Numbered from the stretch's first letter, positions 35,099-44,496 are shown. The stretch: 64,000 nt of DNA from Streptomyces sp. NBC_00341 (GCF_041435055.1 NZ_CP108002.1:7502001-7566000), one strand, 5' to 3'. The notes: generated from the sequence alone by a model not told the origin. A program made the numbers and translations.

Positions 35099-35790
35099 TG
35101 GGGCAGTCCCCGTCCACCCCGCTCCAGATCGCCATGCTGGTGCTCTTCGTCCTGCCGGGCGTCACCTACCAGTTCCTGCGGGAGCGCTGGCGGGGCCCGG
35201 TCCCCGGCGAACGCGACCTGGGGGAGCGGGTGTTGCGCGCCGTGGCGGCGTCCGTCGTGCTCGACACCCTGTATCTGGTCGCGGCAGGGCCCCGGTTGGT
35301 GCGCTTCGCCCGGCACGCCGGAGCGGGCGGCGGAGAGGCCGTCGCGCAGCAGCCCCGGACGGCCGGGCTGCTGGCCCTGGTGCTCTTCATCGTCGTGCCG
35401 GGGGTGGCCGCGGGCGGTGTCACCTGGTGGCAGCGGCGGCGGCGGCCCGCGCGCTACCGCTCGACGCCCACCGCCTGGGACCATCTGTTCCGCAGGTCCG
35501 GCCCCTGCTTCGTCCGCATGCGGCTGCGGGACGGCGCCTGGGTGGGCGGCTGGTACGGGGGCCGGTCGTACGCCACCTCGTATCCGCAGGCCCCCGAGAT
35601 CTACCTGGAGACGGCGTGGCTGATGAAGCCGGACGGCGGCTTCGTCCGGCCCGTCCGGGACAGTGCCGGGATCCACATCAGAGCGGCGGACACCGATGTG
35701 CTGGAACTCCTCGCCCCGCCGTCCACCGCACCCCCGGACCCCCCTGCGGCGACCCTCCCGGCCGCCCGCGTCACCGAGGAGCCAGGATGA
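35098..35790 (+). CDS. DUF6338-like membrane protein
   Basis: A 230-residue protein with two N-terminal membrane segments (~8-25 and ~85-105) separated by a soluble loop, then a cytoplasmic domain. The domain contains TAWDHLFRR, CFVRMRLRDGAWVGGWYGGRSYATSYP and EIYLETAW, which resembles the DUF6338 family; the strand pattern suggests a small beta barrel. Function is unknown. It overlaps both neighbours (TGATG and ATGA). Confidence 0.7.
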   Translation: MGQSPSTPLQIAMLVLFVLPGVTYQFLRERWRGPVPGERDLGERVLRAVAASVVLDTLYLVAAGPRLVRFARHAGAGGGEAVAQQPRTAGLLALVLFIVVPGVAAGGVTWWQRRRRPARYRSTPTAWDHLFRRSGPCFVRMRLRDGAWVGGWYGGRSYATSYPQAPEIYLETAWLMKPDGGFVRPVRDSAGIHIRAADTDVLELLAPPSTAPPDPPAATLPAARVTEEPG

Positions 35791-36053
35791 CCGCACCCCG
35801 GGCAGAAGAGCCCGAACCCACCGCGTTCGAGAAGAAGTTACGGCTGAGGGGCGGAGGGGATTTCCGGGGACACACGCCGGTCCTCTCCATCCCGGAACCG
35901 ACCCGGGGCCCCTCGGACCGGGCGGGGGTCTCCTTCCCGGCGCGGGACGCCGACGCGACCGTGCCGCCGCCGGAGAACCCGGAATCTCCGGAGCGATCCG
36001 GCCTGTCCGGCGATCCGTCCGGGCCGTCCGGTCCACAGCCCGCCGGGTCCTGA
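35787..36053 (+). CDS. Small TTA-containing hypothetical protein
   Basis: An 88-residue Pro/Ser/Glu-rich, probably disordered protein. Its ATG overlaps the previous stop (ATGA) and AGGAGCCAGG precedes it. Codon 18 is TTA (35838-35840), the only in-frame TTA I found in the window, so translation should depend on the bldA tRNA and therefore on development. It ends 20 bp from the convergent CHAT gene. No family is recognised. Confidence 0.65.
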   Translation: MTAPRAEEPEPTAFEKKLRLRGGGDFRGHTPVLSIPEPTRGPSDRAGVSFPARDADATVPPPENPESPERSGLSGDPSGPSGPQPAGS

Positions 36054-36072
36054 GCCGCCGGTCACCGCGCGG

Positions 36073-38964
36073 TCAGCATCCGACGTGCAGATAACTCGCC
36101 CAGAACTGCGGCAGATTGGGACACAGCTCACGGACCGCCAGGGTGGCGCGCCGCACCGCGGCCGCCGCGTCGACCGGCGCGCCGGACCGTACCGCCTGCG
36201 CCAGCGACGCGTAGACGTTCTCGGCGAACACGGAGCTGACCTCGTCCTCCACCCGCCACAGCGTCGCGATGACCTGCCGGTAGCCCGCCAGTTGGAAGGC
36301 CGAGGCGAGGTGGATGGCCTCATCGGCATGGCGGGGCGCGGTGCGGGCGGTGTCGCACGAGGACAGATAGGCGAGCTCCGGGCTGCCCAGCTCCAGCCGC
36401 GACACGTCCTCGACGGTGAGCAACTGCCGCTGGTGATCGTGCAGGAGCAGCCCGCTGCGTGAGGGGACGTCGGGATCGGTCGCCGTGTGGCAGGCGAAGT
36501 GCGCCCAGGCATGGTGGGGGAGCGCGCTCAGGACCCGCTCCCGGGTCGCGTCCGCGTCGGTGAGGCGGACGGTCCCCGGGAACAGCCCCCGCACCATCCG
36601 TGCCTCCGCCTCCGCCCCGGCGAGCGGCCCCGCTCCCGGCGTGCTGGACATGGCGACCGCGAGGGGCACCCGCCGTCGGGCCGGAACGGCTCGGGAGGTC
36701 CGGGCCGTCCGGGCGGTGGCCAGGGAACGCATCGTGGGCGTGTAGGACGAGATCACCCGGTCGAGCAGGGAACGGGTACCGCCCCGGTGCCCCGCCGCGT
36801 GGACGGGCAGCAGCGCGAGCGACCCGGTGGGCACCCACCACACACGCGGCAGCCCCGGCCCGCGATGTGCGCCGTGCAGATCCTTCAGGCCGTTCAGCAC
36901 CGGTTCTGCCAGGGCGTCCCACAGCCAGCCGAGCACCTCGTGCACCGCCGCCGCCCGCTCCGCCTCGCCCCCGTACCCGGCGGCCAGGGCGGCGTCCAGC
37001 GTGCGCTGCCGGTGCTCGGCCTCGTCCGGGGTGACCCGCAGCGGGACGGAACGGATCCCGTCGGGGGCGACGATGACCGCGTCGGAGCGGAACCGGCTCA
37101 CGTTGAGATACACGACGGCGCCCTCGGCCGCCCCGGCGAGCAGGCGCTGCGGGGACGGCGGCCCCGCGAAGTCCGCGAGCCCGTCGAGCGCCCGGATCTC
37201 GCGCAGCAGCACGTCCCAGCGCTCGCCTTCCGCACGCCGCCGGGAGCGCGCGTCCGCGGCATCGCCCGCGGGCCGCTCGGCGCGCCCCTCGGTGAGGGAT
37301 GCCCGCAGCTCCTCGAACTCCCGGGCCAGCGAGGGGTTCCGGTCCCGCAGCTCACCGATGTCGGAGCGCAGGTCCAGCTCACGCGACAGCAGCACCCCGC
37401 GCCCCAGCTCCAGCATCGCCACCGCCCGCTCCGGCGCACCCTCGAACAGGGCACACGCCGCGGCGTCCGCAGCGATACCGCTGTACCGGCCGAGCCGGTC
37501 CTCCTGGTCCGCCCGGCGCAACTCGCGGCCGGCCAGCCGGGGGAGCAGCGCGATGACGGTCTCGAACGCCGTCATCGCGTCCCGGTAGCGGGCTCCGGAG
37601 GCCGCGATGTCGCTCCAGAGCAGCCCGGCCCGCATCCGTGTCGGGACGTCGGCCCTCGGGTGGGTCGCCGCGGCCCGTGCCGCGTCGAGGGCCAGGTCCA
37701 GCCTTCCGGTGCGGTCGTCACCGGCTGCGGAACCCCCGCCGTCACCGGCCGTGGGACCCGCTCTGTCGGCTGTCCCGCCCGGTGCGCGGGCCGTGTCGTA
37801 CTGGCCGCGGTCGCGAAGGGCCAGCGCCGCGACGAACTGGTACACCGCCCGTTCCGGGGCATCGGTCGGCGCCGTGCTCAGGGCTCGCTCGCTCAGGCTG
37901 ATCGCCTCGTCCAGATCGTCCGTGGCCGGCGCGCGCTCCGCGCCCGCCCGCAGCCCGTGCCGGGTGCGCAGAGCCAGGCCGAGGTTGCTCAGGCACGTCC
38001 CGTACAGCGCCTCGCCCGGTGCGATCGTCTCCAGCGCCTCCCGCCCCGTCCGCACGGCCCGGTCGATGTCCACGAGGTCCCCGGTGCGCTTCCCGCGCTG
38101 CACCAGCAGGTAGCAGAGGGTGGCCCGGTCCGCCGCGCGCCGGTAGCCGCGTCCGTCGGACCAGTCCACCGCGGCCGACACCTGGGCGACTGCCTGTTCC
38201 AGGACATCCATGTCATCGGTGCGCAGGAACTCGCTGTGCAGGGCGGCGCCGAGCTGGCCGCAGGTTCCGGGGAAGTGAGGACTGCGGGACGGGACGAGCC
38301 GTACGGCCTCGCGGCCGGTGGCGACGGCCCGCGTCAGATCGTCCGCCGCGCCGAGATGGTCGTAGCGCAGCCGCAACGCGGTGCTGAGCTGGCAGAGCAT
38401 CCGGCCCCGGGCCTGGCCGGCGCCTCGGGCCCGGCTCGCCCGCCCACCGGCTTCGATGGCCTCGTCGAGGTCCTGGAGCCGCCCGAGCCGCTCGTACCGC
38501 ATCCGGGCCGCCCGGATGAGGCCGGTGACGTGGACGAGGTGGTTGGCGTGTCCCACGCTCTGCCGGGTTGCGGTGCGGAAGTCGTCCACGGCCGAGTCCA
38601 GGACCGCCAGATCGTCGGATACGGCGAAGCTCCGCAGTCGGTCCTCGCCGGCGGCCGCGTGCTCGTTCGCTGCCAACGGATTGTTGTCCGGGTTGGCACG
38701 CTGCTCCGCGCTGGTCAGCTGGAGGCGTGCGACGCCCGCGAAACCGGCCACCATCGCGGAGACGTAGGTTGACGGCCCGTACCAGGCGGGGGTGGAGCCG
38801 GGGAAGAGCCAGATCCCTTTCTCCACCATCTGTGAGACGACGAAACCGAGGATGCCCCAGGGGGTGCGGCCGCTCGCTCTGCCGACGAGCCGGTCACCGG
38901 CGCAGAAGAAGAACAGCATCACCAATGTGCCGAGCACACCGATCGCCAGTGGCCAGTCCGACAT
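36073..38964 (-). CDS. Membrane-anchored TPR-CHAT protein
   Basis: A 963-residue protein: N-terminal transmembrane helix (~4-25, LAIGVLGTLVMLFFFCAG) and a second hydrophobic stretch near 55-80, a long TPR-like helical array (~105-520) with recurring LDEAI/GRxA patterns, and a C-terminal CHAT (caspase-HetF-associated-with-TPR) peptidase-like domain (~690-963). The catalytic dyad is intact: H822 in AHFACHTATDPD and C870 in LSSCDTAR. GGGGGAG precedes the ATG. CHAT domains are clan-CD proteases, used for example by CRISPR-associated Craspase; the target here is unknown. It faces the three-gene membrane operon. Confidence 0.85.
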   Translation of the reverse strand: MSDWPLAIGVLGTLVMLFFFCAGDRLVGRASGRTPWGILGFVVSQMVEKGIWLFPGSTPAWYGPSTYVSAMVAGFAGVARLQLTSAEQRANPDNNPLAANEHAAAGEDRLRSFAVSDDLAVLDSAVDDFRTATRQSVGHANHLVHVTGLIRAARMRYERLGRLQDLDEAIEAGGRASRARGAGQARGRMLCQLSTALRLRYDHLGAADDLTRAVATGREAVRLVPSRSPHFPGTCGQLGAALHSEFLRTDDMDVLEQAVAQVSAAVDWSDGRGYRRAADRATLCYLLVQRGKRTGDLVDIDRAVRTGREALETIAPGEALYGTCLSNLGLALRTRHGLRAGAERAPATDDLDEAISLSERALSTAPTDAPERAVYQFVAALALRDRGQYDTARAPGGTADRAGPTAGDGGGSAAGDDRTGRLDLALDAARAAATHPRADVPTRMRAGLLWSDIAASGARYRDAMTAFETVIALLPRLAGRELRRADQEDRLGRYSGIAADAAACALFEGAPERAVAMLELGRGVLLSRELDLRSDIGELRDRNPSLAREFEELRASLTEGRAERPAGDAADARSRRRAEGERWDVLLREIRALDGLADFAGPPSPQRLLAGAAEGAVVYLNVSRFRSDAVIVAPDGIRSVPLRVTPDEAEHRQRTLDAALAAGYGGEAERAAAVHEVLGWLWDALAEPVLNGLKDLHGAHRGPGLPRVWWVPTGSLALLPVHAAGHRGGTRSLLDRVISSYTPTMRSLATARTARTSRAVPARRRVPLAVAMSSTPGAGPLAGAEAEARMVRGLFPGTVRLTDADATRERVLSALPHHAWAHFACHTATDPDVPSRSGLLLHDHQRQLLTVEDVSRLELGSPELAYLSSCDTARTAPRHADEAIHLASAFQLAGYRQVIATLWRVEDEVSSVFAENVYASLAQAVRSGAPVDAAAAVRRATLAVRELCPNLPQFWASYLHVGC

Positions 38965-39265
38965 CCGCTGAACTCCCCCTCTTTCCGTTCACGCCGGGTC
39001 GCGACGGCGCTTCCGCGCTGGCACCGTACCGCCTGGCCCAGCGGGAAATCGGCGGAGTTTCCGTATGGGGGACGGCCGCAATGGGGGTGGTATTCGGCCA
39101 CGTGTACGCAATCGGAATCAGGGGTTTCACATCGGAGATTGAATGCGAAAGTTCATTCGGGCCATTCGCTTTATTCGATTCATTCGTTCCAATCGGAACC
39201 TTTCGTCCCGGCCGGGTATCTGACCAGCAGTACGTTCCGTGCCCCGATCAGAGGAGCTGTTCCGA
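38965..39265. promoter_or_regulatory. AT-rich intergenic region with repeated ATTCG
   Basis: The gap between the divergent CHAT and protease genes contains an unusually AT-rich stretch (about 39120-39210) in which the pentamer ATTCG recurs several times in 40 bp (TTCATTCG, CCATTCG, TTATTCG, TTCATTCG). It probably holds the protease promoter; no gene is seen. Confidence 0.5.
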
Positions 39266-40000
39266 ATGGTTCGTCGTGTTCGTGTACTGCTGATGACCGC
39301 CTTACTGGCGGTGACGGCTTCGGTGATGTCCTCACCGTCCGCCTCCGCCGTGATCGGCGGATCGAAGAGCGCCTACGGTCCGTGGGCGGTGCGCATGTTC
39401 GTCGACGGCGCCCCGGCATGCACCGGCACCGCGATCGCCCGCCGCTGGATCATCACTGCCTCGCACTGCTTCTTCGAGCAGGGGCAGCCCGTCGCGGACA
39501 AGCGGATCTCGTTCCGGGCCGGCAGCCTCGACGTGCGCAAGGGCACCACACTGCACCCGGTGCCGCGCGGCCGGGTGGGAAGCGCGCGGGCCGACATGAT
39601 GCTCGTCGAGGTCCCGCCGATGAAGATCCGCACCGCCCGGCTCGCCACCGCCGGTGTGCACCCCGGCCGGCTCGTGCGGCAGTACGGCTGGGGCGCCACC
39701 TGCACGGGGGACGAGAACAGCTGTCAGTCACCCGTGCTCAAGCAGTCGGTCCTGCGGGTCCTGCGCCCGGCAGACCCGCGTTGCGAGGGCTACACCGTGC
39801 CGGGCGGATCGGACTTCTGCATGGCGAAGGTGTCCGGGATCCCCGCGGGCGGCGACTCCGGCGGCCCGGTGATGAGCATCGGCCCGCGCGGCACCGAGAC
39901 CCTCCTCGGCGTCTTCGACGGCTCCGACCGGGAGCGGACGGCGGGGGCGGGCGAGGTCTCCCAGCAGCTCGACTGGATCCACTCGGTCATCAGGGGATAG
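39266..40000 (+). CDS. Secreted trypsin-like serine protease (S1)
   Basis: A 244-residue chymotrypsin-fold protease with signal peptide (1 to ~29, ending SASA), mature start VIGG, and catalytic H67 (TASHC), D110 (ADMMLVEV) and S198 (GDSGGP). Cysteine pairs typical of secreted S1 proteases are present. The ATG at 39266 follows GAGGAG; an upstream GTG is disfavoured. The N-terminal VIGG suggests activation soon after signal cleavage, with little or no propeptide. Confidence 0.88.
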   Translation: MVRRVRVLLMTALLAVTASVMSSPSASAVIGGSKSAYGPWAVRMFVDGAPACTGTAIARRWIITASHCFFEQGQPVADKRISFRAGSLDVRKGTTLHPVPRGRVGSARADMMLVEVPPMKIRTARLATAGVHPGRLVRQYGWGATCTGDENSCQSPVLKQSVLRVLRPADPRCEGYTVPGGSDFCMAKVSGIPAGGDSGGPVMSIGPRGTETLLGVFDGSDRERTAGAGEVSQQLDWIHSVIRG

Positions 40001-40007
40001 CCCCGGG

Positions 40008-40055
40008 CATGCACGAGGGCCCGGATGCTGGGGAGCATCCGGGCCCTCGTGCATG
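40008..40055. terminator. Perfect 22-bp-stem terminator
   Basis: An inverted repeat with 22-nt arms at 40008-40029 and 40034-40055 and a GGGG loop, between the convergent protease and pssA genes. This is the longest perfect hairpin I found in the window. Confidence 0.9.
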
Positions 40056-40069
40056 ACGTGCGTGAGCCG

Positions 40070-40924
40070 TTACGGCAGCTGCGCCGCCCGTGCCTCGCGC
40101 CGGTTGTCGCGGAACGTGTTCACGCGGCGGGCGGTCGCGAAGAGCGGGATGACCGCGCCCAGGACCACCTGGAGCGCACAGCCGGTCTGGAGCAGCAGCT
40201 GACCGCCGGGGGCATCGAACGCCCATGCGGCCAGGAGGCCCATCGCGGCCACGATCCAGCCGAGCATCGCCACCGCGAGGACACCTCGCGGCTTGGGGTA
40301 CTCGACCCGGCTGACCATCAGCCACGCCACTCCGACGATCGCGAGCAGCGTCGGCACGAAGGGCAGCTCCAGGAGCACGATCGAGATGACCGTGAGCGCT
40401 CCGAAGGGGCTCGGCATGCCCTGGAACATGCCGTCCTTCAAGGTCACGCAGGAGAATCTGGCAAGCCTGAGCACCACCGCCAGCAGCACGACGATCGCCG
40501 CCAGTGCCGAGACCCGCTGGTGTGCGTCGTCCGCGACCATGCCGTACACGAGGACGAAGTACGCCGGGGCGAGCCCGAAGCTGACGAGGTCCGAGAGGTT
40601 GTCCAGCTCGGCACCCATCGGCGAGGAGCGCAGCTTGCGGGCCACGAGTCCGTCGAACAGGTCGAAGATCGCGGCCATGAGCATCAGGATCACGGCGGTG
40701 GCGGCGGAGTGCCGCGCCATGCCGCTCTCGTCGCTGCCCGTGAGGTGCGGGATGAGGATGCCCGTGGTGGTGAAGTACACCGCCATGAAACCGCACGTGG
40801 CGTTACCGAGAGTGAGGGTGTCCGCTATCGACAGCCGCATTGAGAGCGGCATGTCCTCGGTGTCGTCCTCGGCTTCCGCCTCGGGTACCCAGCCCGCCTG
40901 TGTCTCAGGATCAATCACGGTCAA
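40070..40924 (-). CDS. pssA: CDP-diacylglycerol-serine O-phosphatidyltransferase
   Basis: A 284-residue integral membrane CDP-alcohol phosphatidyltransferase making phosphatidylserine. The motif DG-x2-AR-x8-G-x3-D-x3-D is complete from DGLVARKLRSSPMGAELDNL onward, with eight or so predicted helices. The start is TTG 40924 (or GTG 40918), overlapping the psd stop by about 14 bp, so the two enzymes are coupled. Confidence 0.9.
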   Translation of the reverse strand: MTVIDPETQAGWVPEAEAEDDTEDMPLSMRLSIADTLTLGNATCGFMAVYFTTTGILIPHLTGSDESGMARHSAATAVILMLMAAIFDLFDGLVARKLRSSPMGAELDNLSDLVSFGLAPAYFVLVYGMVADDAHQRVSALAAIVVLLAVVLRLARFSCVTLKDGMFQGMPSPFGALTVISIVLLELPFVPTLLAIVGVAWLMVSRVEYPKPRGVLAVAMLGWIVAAMGLLAAWAFDAPGGQLLLQTGCALQVVLGAVIPLFATARRVNTFRDNRREARAAQLP

Positions 40925-41558
40925 TTCGAGTCACCCCCGCGGTGGTGGCCTGGCCGACCTCGACCGCGACATCGATACCTTCCGGAAGGTAGATGTCGAC
41001 CCGGGAGCCGAACCGGATCAGGCCAATCCGCTCGCCCTGATCCACCTTCGTGCCCTGCGGGACGTACGGGACGATGCGGCGGGCGACGGCACCCGCGATC
41101 TGCACCATCTCGATGTCGCCGAGCTCGGTGTCGAAGTGCCAGACAACGCGCTCGTTGTTCTCGCTCTCCTTGTTGAACGCCGGAACGTAACCGCCGGGGA
41201 TGTGCTCGACCGATGTCACCGTGCCGGCCAGTGGCGCGCGGTTGACGTGGACGTTGAGCGGGCTCATGAAGATCGCGACGCGGGTGCGCCCGTCCTTCCA
41301 CGGCATGATGCTCTGCACCACGCCGTCGGCCGGTGAGATGACGCGCCCCTGGGTGATCTCGCGCTCGGGGTCGCGGAAGAACCACAGCATGCCCGCCGCG
41401 AGCGCGGTGGTGGGCACGGCCACGGCCGCCCAGCGCCCGGACCTGCGGGCCCGGGACAGGCTGAGTGCGGCGGTGGCGACGGTCGGGAGGAGCCACGGCG
41501 AAGCTCCGCGTGCAAGGCGGACCCCGCCGCGTGGTGCAGAGGTATGGCTGTCGGGCAT
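40911..41558 (-). CDS. psd: Phosphatidylserine decarboxylase
   Basis: A 215-residue short (type II-like) phosphatidylserine decarboxylase converting PS to phosphatidylethanolamine. N-terminal membrane helices precede FFRDPEREI and SPADGVVQSI; FMSPLNVHVNRAPLAG is the family core. RFGSRVDIYLP carries the serine that becomes the pyruvoyl group after self-cleavage. The ATG at 41558 is preferred over 41594 because homology begins there. Confidence 0.9.
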   Translation of the reverse strand: MPDSHTSAPRGGVRLARGASPWLLPTVATAALSLSRARRSGRWAAVAVPTTALAAGMLWFFRDPEREITQGRVISPADGVVQSIMPWKDGRTRVAIFMSPLNVHVNRAPLAGTVTSVEHIPGGYVPAFNKESENNERVVWHFDTELGDIEMVQIAGAVARRIVPYVPQGTKVDQGERIGLIRFGSRVDIYLPEGIDVAVEVGQATTAGVTRIDRD

Positions 41559-41739
41559 GGATGACCTTCGTAGCGGATGATGCCGCGCTGGCAACGGGGG
41601 ACGGCGGCTTTTCCGGCGATGTTATCGGTTGCGGACCGCAACTGGGCAAGCCAGCAGCCGAGTCGGACGTCTGGAAGGCACCGCAAGAGGATGACAGGGT
41701 GTGATCTTCTTCGCGGTTAAATCACCGCGAATGGGGCAA

Positions 41740-42945
41740 TCAACCCTGGAACCGGTACTCCTCAAGGAGTCGGCGCCCGATGATCATTTTCTGGATCTCG
41801 GCGGTACCTTCACCGATCAGCAGCATCGGGGCCTCCCGGTAGAGGCGCTCGATCTCGTACTCCTTGGAGAAGCCGTAACCGCCATGGATCCGGAAGGCGT
41901 CCTCGACGACTTCCTTGCAGTACTCGGAGGCGAGGTACTTCGCCATCCCTGCCTCCAGGTCGTTTCGTTCCCCGGAGTCCTTTTTGCGCGCTGCATTTAC
42001 CATCATCGCATGCGCGGCCTCGACCTTGGTGGCCATTTCGGCCAGCTTGAACTGGATCGCCTGATGCTGGGCGATCGGTTTTCCGAAGGTGTGGCGCTGC
42101 TGTGCGTAGGAAACGCCCAGCTCGAATGCACGCTGTGCGACGCCACAGCCACGTGCGGCGACATTTACCCGGCCCACCTCCACTCCGTCCATCATTTGGT
42201 AAAACCCTCGGCCGGTGGCGCCACCGAGTACACGATTGGCTGGAATGTGTAGCCCGTCCATGATGAGTTCGGTCGTGTCGACGCCCTTGTAACCCATCTT
42301 GTCGATCTTCCCGGGGATGGTGAGGCCGGGCCGGACCTCGCCGAACCCGGGCTCCTTCTCCACCAGGAACGTGGTCATCGACTTGTGCGGCGGGGTGCCC
42401 TCGGGGTGGCCTTCGTCACTCCGGCACAGCACGGCGACGAGATTGGACGTGCCGCCGTTCGTCAGCCACATCTTCTGGCCGTTCAGGACGTACTCGTCGC
42501 CCTCCCGTACGCCCTTGGAGGTGATCGCCGCGACGTCGGAGCCCAGGCCCGGCTCGGACATCGAGAACGCGCCGCGCACCTCGCCCAGCGCCATCCGGGG
42601 CAGGAAGGTGTCCTTCTGCTCCTGCGTGCCGTGCTGCTTGAGCATGTACGCGACGATGAAGTGCGTGTTGATGATCCCGGACACGCTCATCCAGCCGCGG
42701 GCGATCTCCTCCACGCACAGCGCGTACGTGAGGAGGGACTCACCCAGCCCGCCGTATTCCTCGGGGATCATCAGCCCGAAGAGTCCGAGTTCCTTGAGGC
42801 CCTCGACGATCTCGGCCGGGTACTCGTCGCGGTGCTCCAGCTGGGTAGCGACCGGAATGATCTCTTTGTCGACGAAATCACGGACCGTGGAGAGAATTTC
42901 CTGCTGGACATCGGTGAGGCCGGCAGTCCGGGCGAGTCGGGCCAT
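41740..42945 (-). CDS. Acyl-CoA dehydrogenase, probable methylsuccinyl-CoA dehydrogenase
   Basis: A 401-residue FAD acyl-CoA dehydrogenase. Signatures are FSMSEPGLGSDVAAITSKG, QKMWLTNGG, RHTFGKPIAQHQAIQFKLA and the C-terminal RIHGGYGFSKEYEIERLYREAP. As the last gene of the ccr-ecm-mcl-mch operon it most likely oxidises (2S)-methylsuccinyl-CoA to mesaconyl-CoA. It is shorter than the ~550-aa Mcd of Rhodobacter, so substrate assignment is by context. The start is 3 bp from the mch stop. Confidence 0.82.
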   Translation of the reverse strand: MARLARTAGLTDVQQEILSTVRDFVDKEIIPVATQLEHRDEYPAEIVEGLKELGLFGLMIPEEYGGLGESLLTYALCVEEIARGWMSVSGIINTHFIVAYMLKQHGTQEQKDTFLPRMALGEVRGAFSMSEPGLGSDVAAITSKGVREGDEYVLNGQKMWLTNGGTSNLVAVLCRSDEGHPEGTPPHKSMTTFLVEKEPGFGEVRPGLTIPGKIDKMGYKGVDTTELIMDGLHIPANRVLGGATGRGFYQMMDGVEVGRVNVAARGCGVAQRAFELGVSYAQQRHTFGKPIAQHQAIQFKLAEMATKVEAAHAMMVNAARKKDSGERNDLEAGMAKYLASEYCKEVVEDAFRIHGGYGFSKEYEIERLYREAPMLLIGEGTAEIQKMIIGRRLLEEYRFQG

Positions 42946-42947
42946 GG

Positions 42948-43475
42948 CTACTTCTCCACGTTCTTCTGCGAAGGCTGCTTGGGCTCCGGGCGGCCGGGCT
43001 GTTCCCCGCCCCGCTCCTTGATGTACGTCTCCGTGGGGACCATCACCTTGCGACGGAAGACACAGACCAGCGTGCCGTCCTGCTTGTGGCCCCTGGTCTC
43101 CACGTAAACGATTCCCCGGTCGGTCTTGGACTTCGACGGAGTCTTGTCCAGGACCGTCGTCTCGCCGTAGATCGTGTCGCCGTGGAAGGTCGGCGCGACA
43201 TGCTTCAGCGATTCGACCTCCAGGTTGGCGATCGCCTTTCCGGAGACGTCCGGCACCGACATGCCGAGCAGCAACGAGTAGATGTAGTTGCCGACGACAA
43301 CGTTCTTACCGAAATCCGTGGTGCTCTCCGCGTAGTTGCTGTCCATGTGCAGCGGGTGGTGATTCATGGTCAGCAGGCAGAAGAGGTGGTCGTCGTATTC
43401 GGTGACGGTCTTTCCGGGCCAGTGCTTGTAGACGGCACCGATCTCGAATTCCTCATATGTGCGCCCGAACTGCAT
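42948..43475 (-). CDS. MaoC-like dehydratase, probable mesaconyl-CoA hydratase
   Basis: A 175-residue hotdog-fold hydratase. The catalytic region lies in LLTMNHHPLHMDSNYAE; the FHGDTIYGETTVLDKTPSKS strand is typical of ethylmalonyl-CoA-pathway members. It would hydrate mesaconyl-C1-CoA to beta-methylmalyl-CoA. It is one half the size of two-domain Mch proteins. It is separated from mcl by a single base. Confidence 0.82.
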   Translation of the reverse strand: MQFGRTYEEFEIGAVYKHWPGKTVTEYDDHLFCLLTMNHHPLHMDSNYAESTTDFGKNVVVGNYIYSLLLGMSVPDVSGKAIANLEVESLKHVAPTFHGDTIYGETTVLDKTPSKSKTDRGIVYVETRGHKQDGTLVCVFRRKVMVPTETYIKERGGEQPGRPEPKQPSQKNVEK

Positions 43476-43476
43476 A

Positions 43477-44496
43477 TCAGGCCTCCGGGGCTTCGAACTT
43501 GGAGGTGCGCTCCATGCCGGCCGCGCGGCCCTTGCCGGCGATGACCAGGGCCATCTTGCGGCTGGCCTCGTCGATCATCTCGTCGCCGAGCATCGCAGAG
43601 CCCTTCTTGCCGCCCTCCTCCGAGGTGCACCAGTCGTAGGCGTCGAGGATCAGCTCGGCGTGGTCGTAGTCCTCCTGCGAGGGCGAGAACACCTCGTTCG
43701 CGGCGTCGACCTGACCGGGGTGCAGCACCCACTTGCCGTCGAAGCCCAGCGCCGCCGCACGGCCCGCGACCTCGCGGTAGGCGTCCACGTCGCGGATCTG
43801 GAGGAACGGGCCGTCGATCGCCTGGAGATCGTGCGTGCGGGCCGCCATCAGGATGCGCATCAGGATGTAGTGGTACGCGTCCGCGCCGTACCCGGGCGGC
43901 TGCTGGCCGACGACCAGGGTCTTCATGTTGATCGACGCCATGAAGTCGGCCGGGCCGAAGATCAGGGTCTCCAGGCGGGGCGAGGCGGCGGCGATGTCGT
44001 CGATGTTGACGAGGCCCTTGGCGTTCTCGATCTGCGCCTCGATGCCGATCCTCCCGACCTCGAAGCCCATCGTCTTCTCGATCTGGGTGAGCAGCAGGTC
44101 CAGGGCGACGACCTGCTGGGCGTCCTGCACCTTCGGCAGCATGATGCAGTCGAGGTTGGGGCCCGCGCCCTCGACGACCGTGATGACGTCGCGGTACGTC
44201 CAGTGCGTCGTCCAGTCGTTGACCCGCACGACCCGGGTCTTGCCCGTCCAGTCGCCGTTGTTCAGCGCGTCGACGATGTGGTGCCGGGCGCCCTCCTTGG
44301 CGAGCGGCGCGCAGGCGTCCTCCAGGTCCAGGAAGACCTGGTCGGCCGGGAGGCCCTGGGCCTTCTCCAGGAACCGGGGGTTGCTTCCCGGTACCGCGAG
44401 ACAGGAGCGGCGGGGGCGCAGGCGGGAGGTGCCGTCCCGCAGGGACGTCTCTTGAGGGTGGTGGTGGGAGACGGGCGGGCGGTTGACGGCAGTCAT
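43477..44496 (-). CDS. mcl: CoA ester lyase, malyl/beta-methylmalyl-CoA lyase
   Basis: A 339-residue HpcH/HpaI (CitE-like) lyase. Active-site elements are RSCLAVPGSNPRFLEKA, FLDLEDACAPLAKEGAR, IGIEAQIENAKGL and KWVLHPGQVDAAN. It is predicted to split beta-methylmalyl-CoA into glyoxylate and propionyl-CoA. Its ATG overlaps the ecm stop (ATGA). A related CoA-ester hydrolase role cannot be excluded. Confidence 0.87.
   Translation of the reverse strand: MTAVNRPPVSHHHPQETSLRDGTSRLRPRRSCLAVPGSNPRFLEKAQGLPADQVFLDLEDACAPLAKEGARHHIVDALNNGDWTGKTRVVRVNDWTTHWTYRDVITVVEGAGPNLDCIMLPKVQDAQQVVALDLLLTQIEKTMGFEVGRIGIEAQIENAKGLVNIDDIAAASPRLETLIFGPADFMASINMKTLVVGQQPPGYGADAYHYILMRILMAARTHDLQAIDGPFLQIRDVDAYREVAGRAAALGFDGKWVLHPGQVDAANEVFSPSQEDYDHAELILDAYDWCTSEEGGKKGSAMLGDEMIDEASRKMALVIAGKGRAAGMERTSKFEAPEA

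Noticed and set aside
36487..38772. A 761-codon plus-strand frame
   Set aside because: Mirror of the TPR-CHAT gene, whose catalytic dyad and membrane anchor are clear; the mirror has no recognisable domain.
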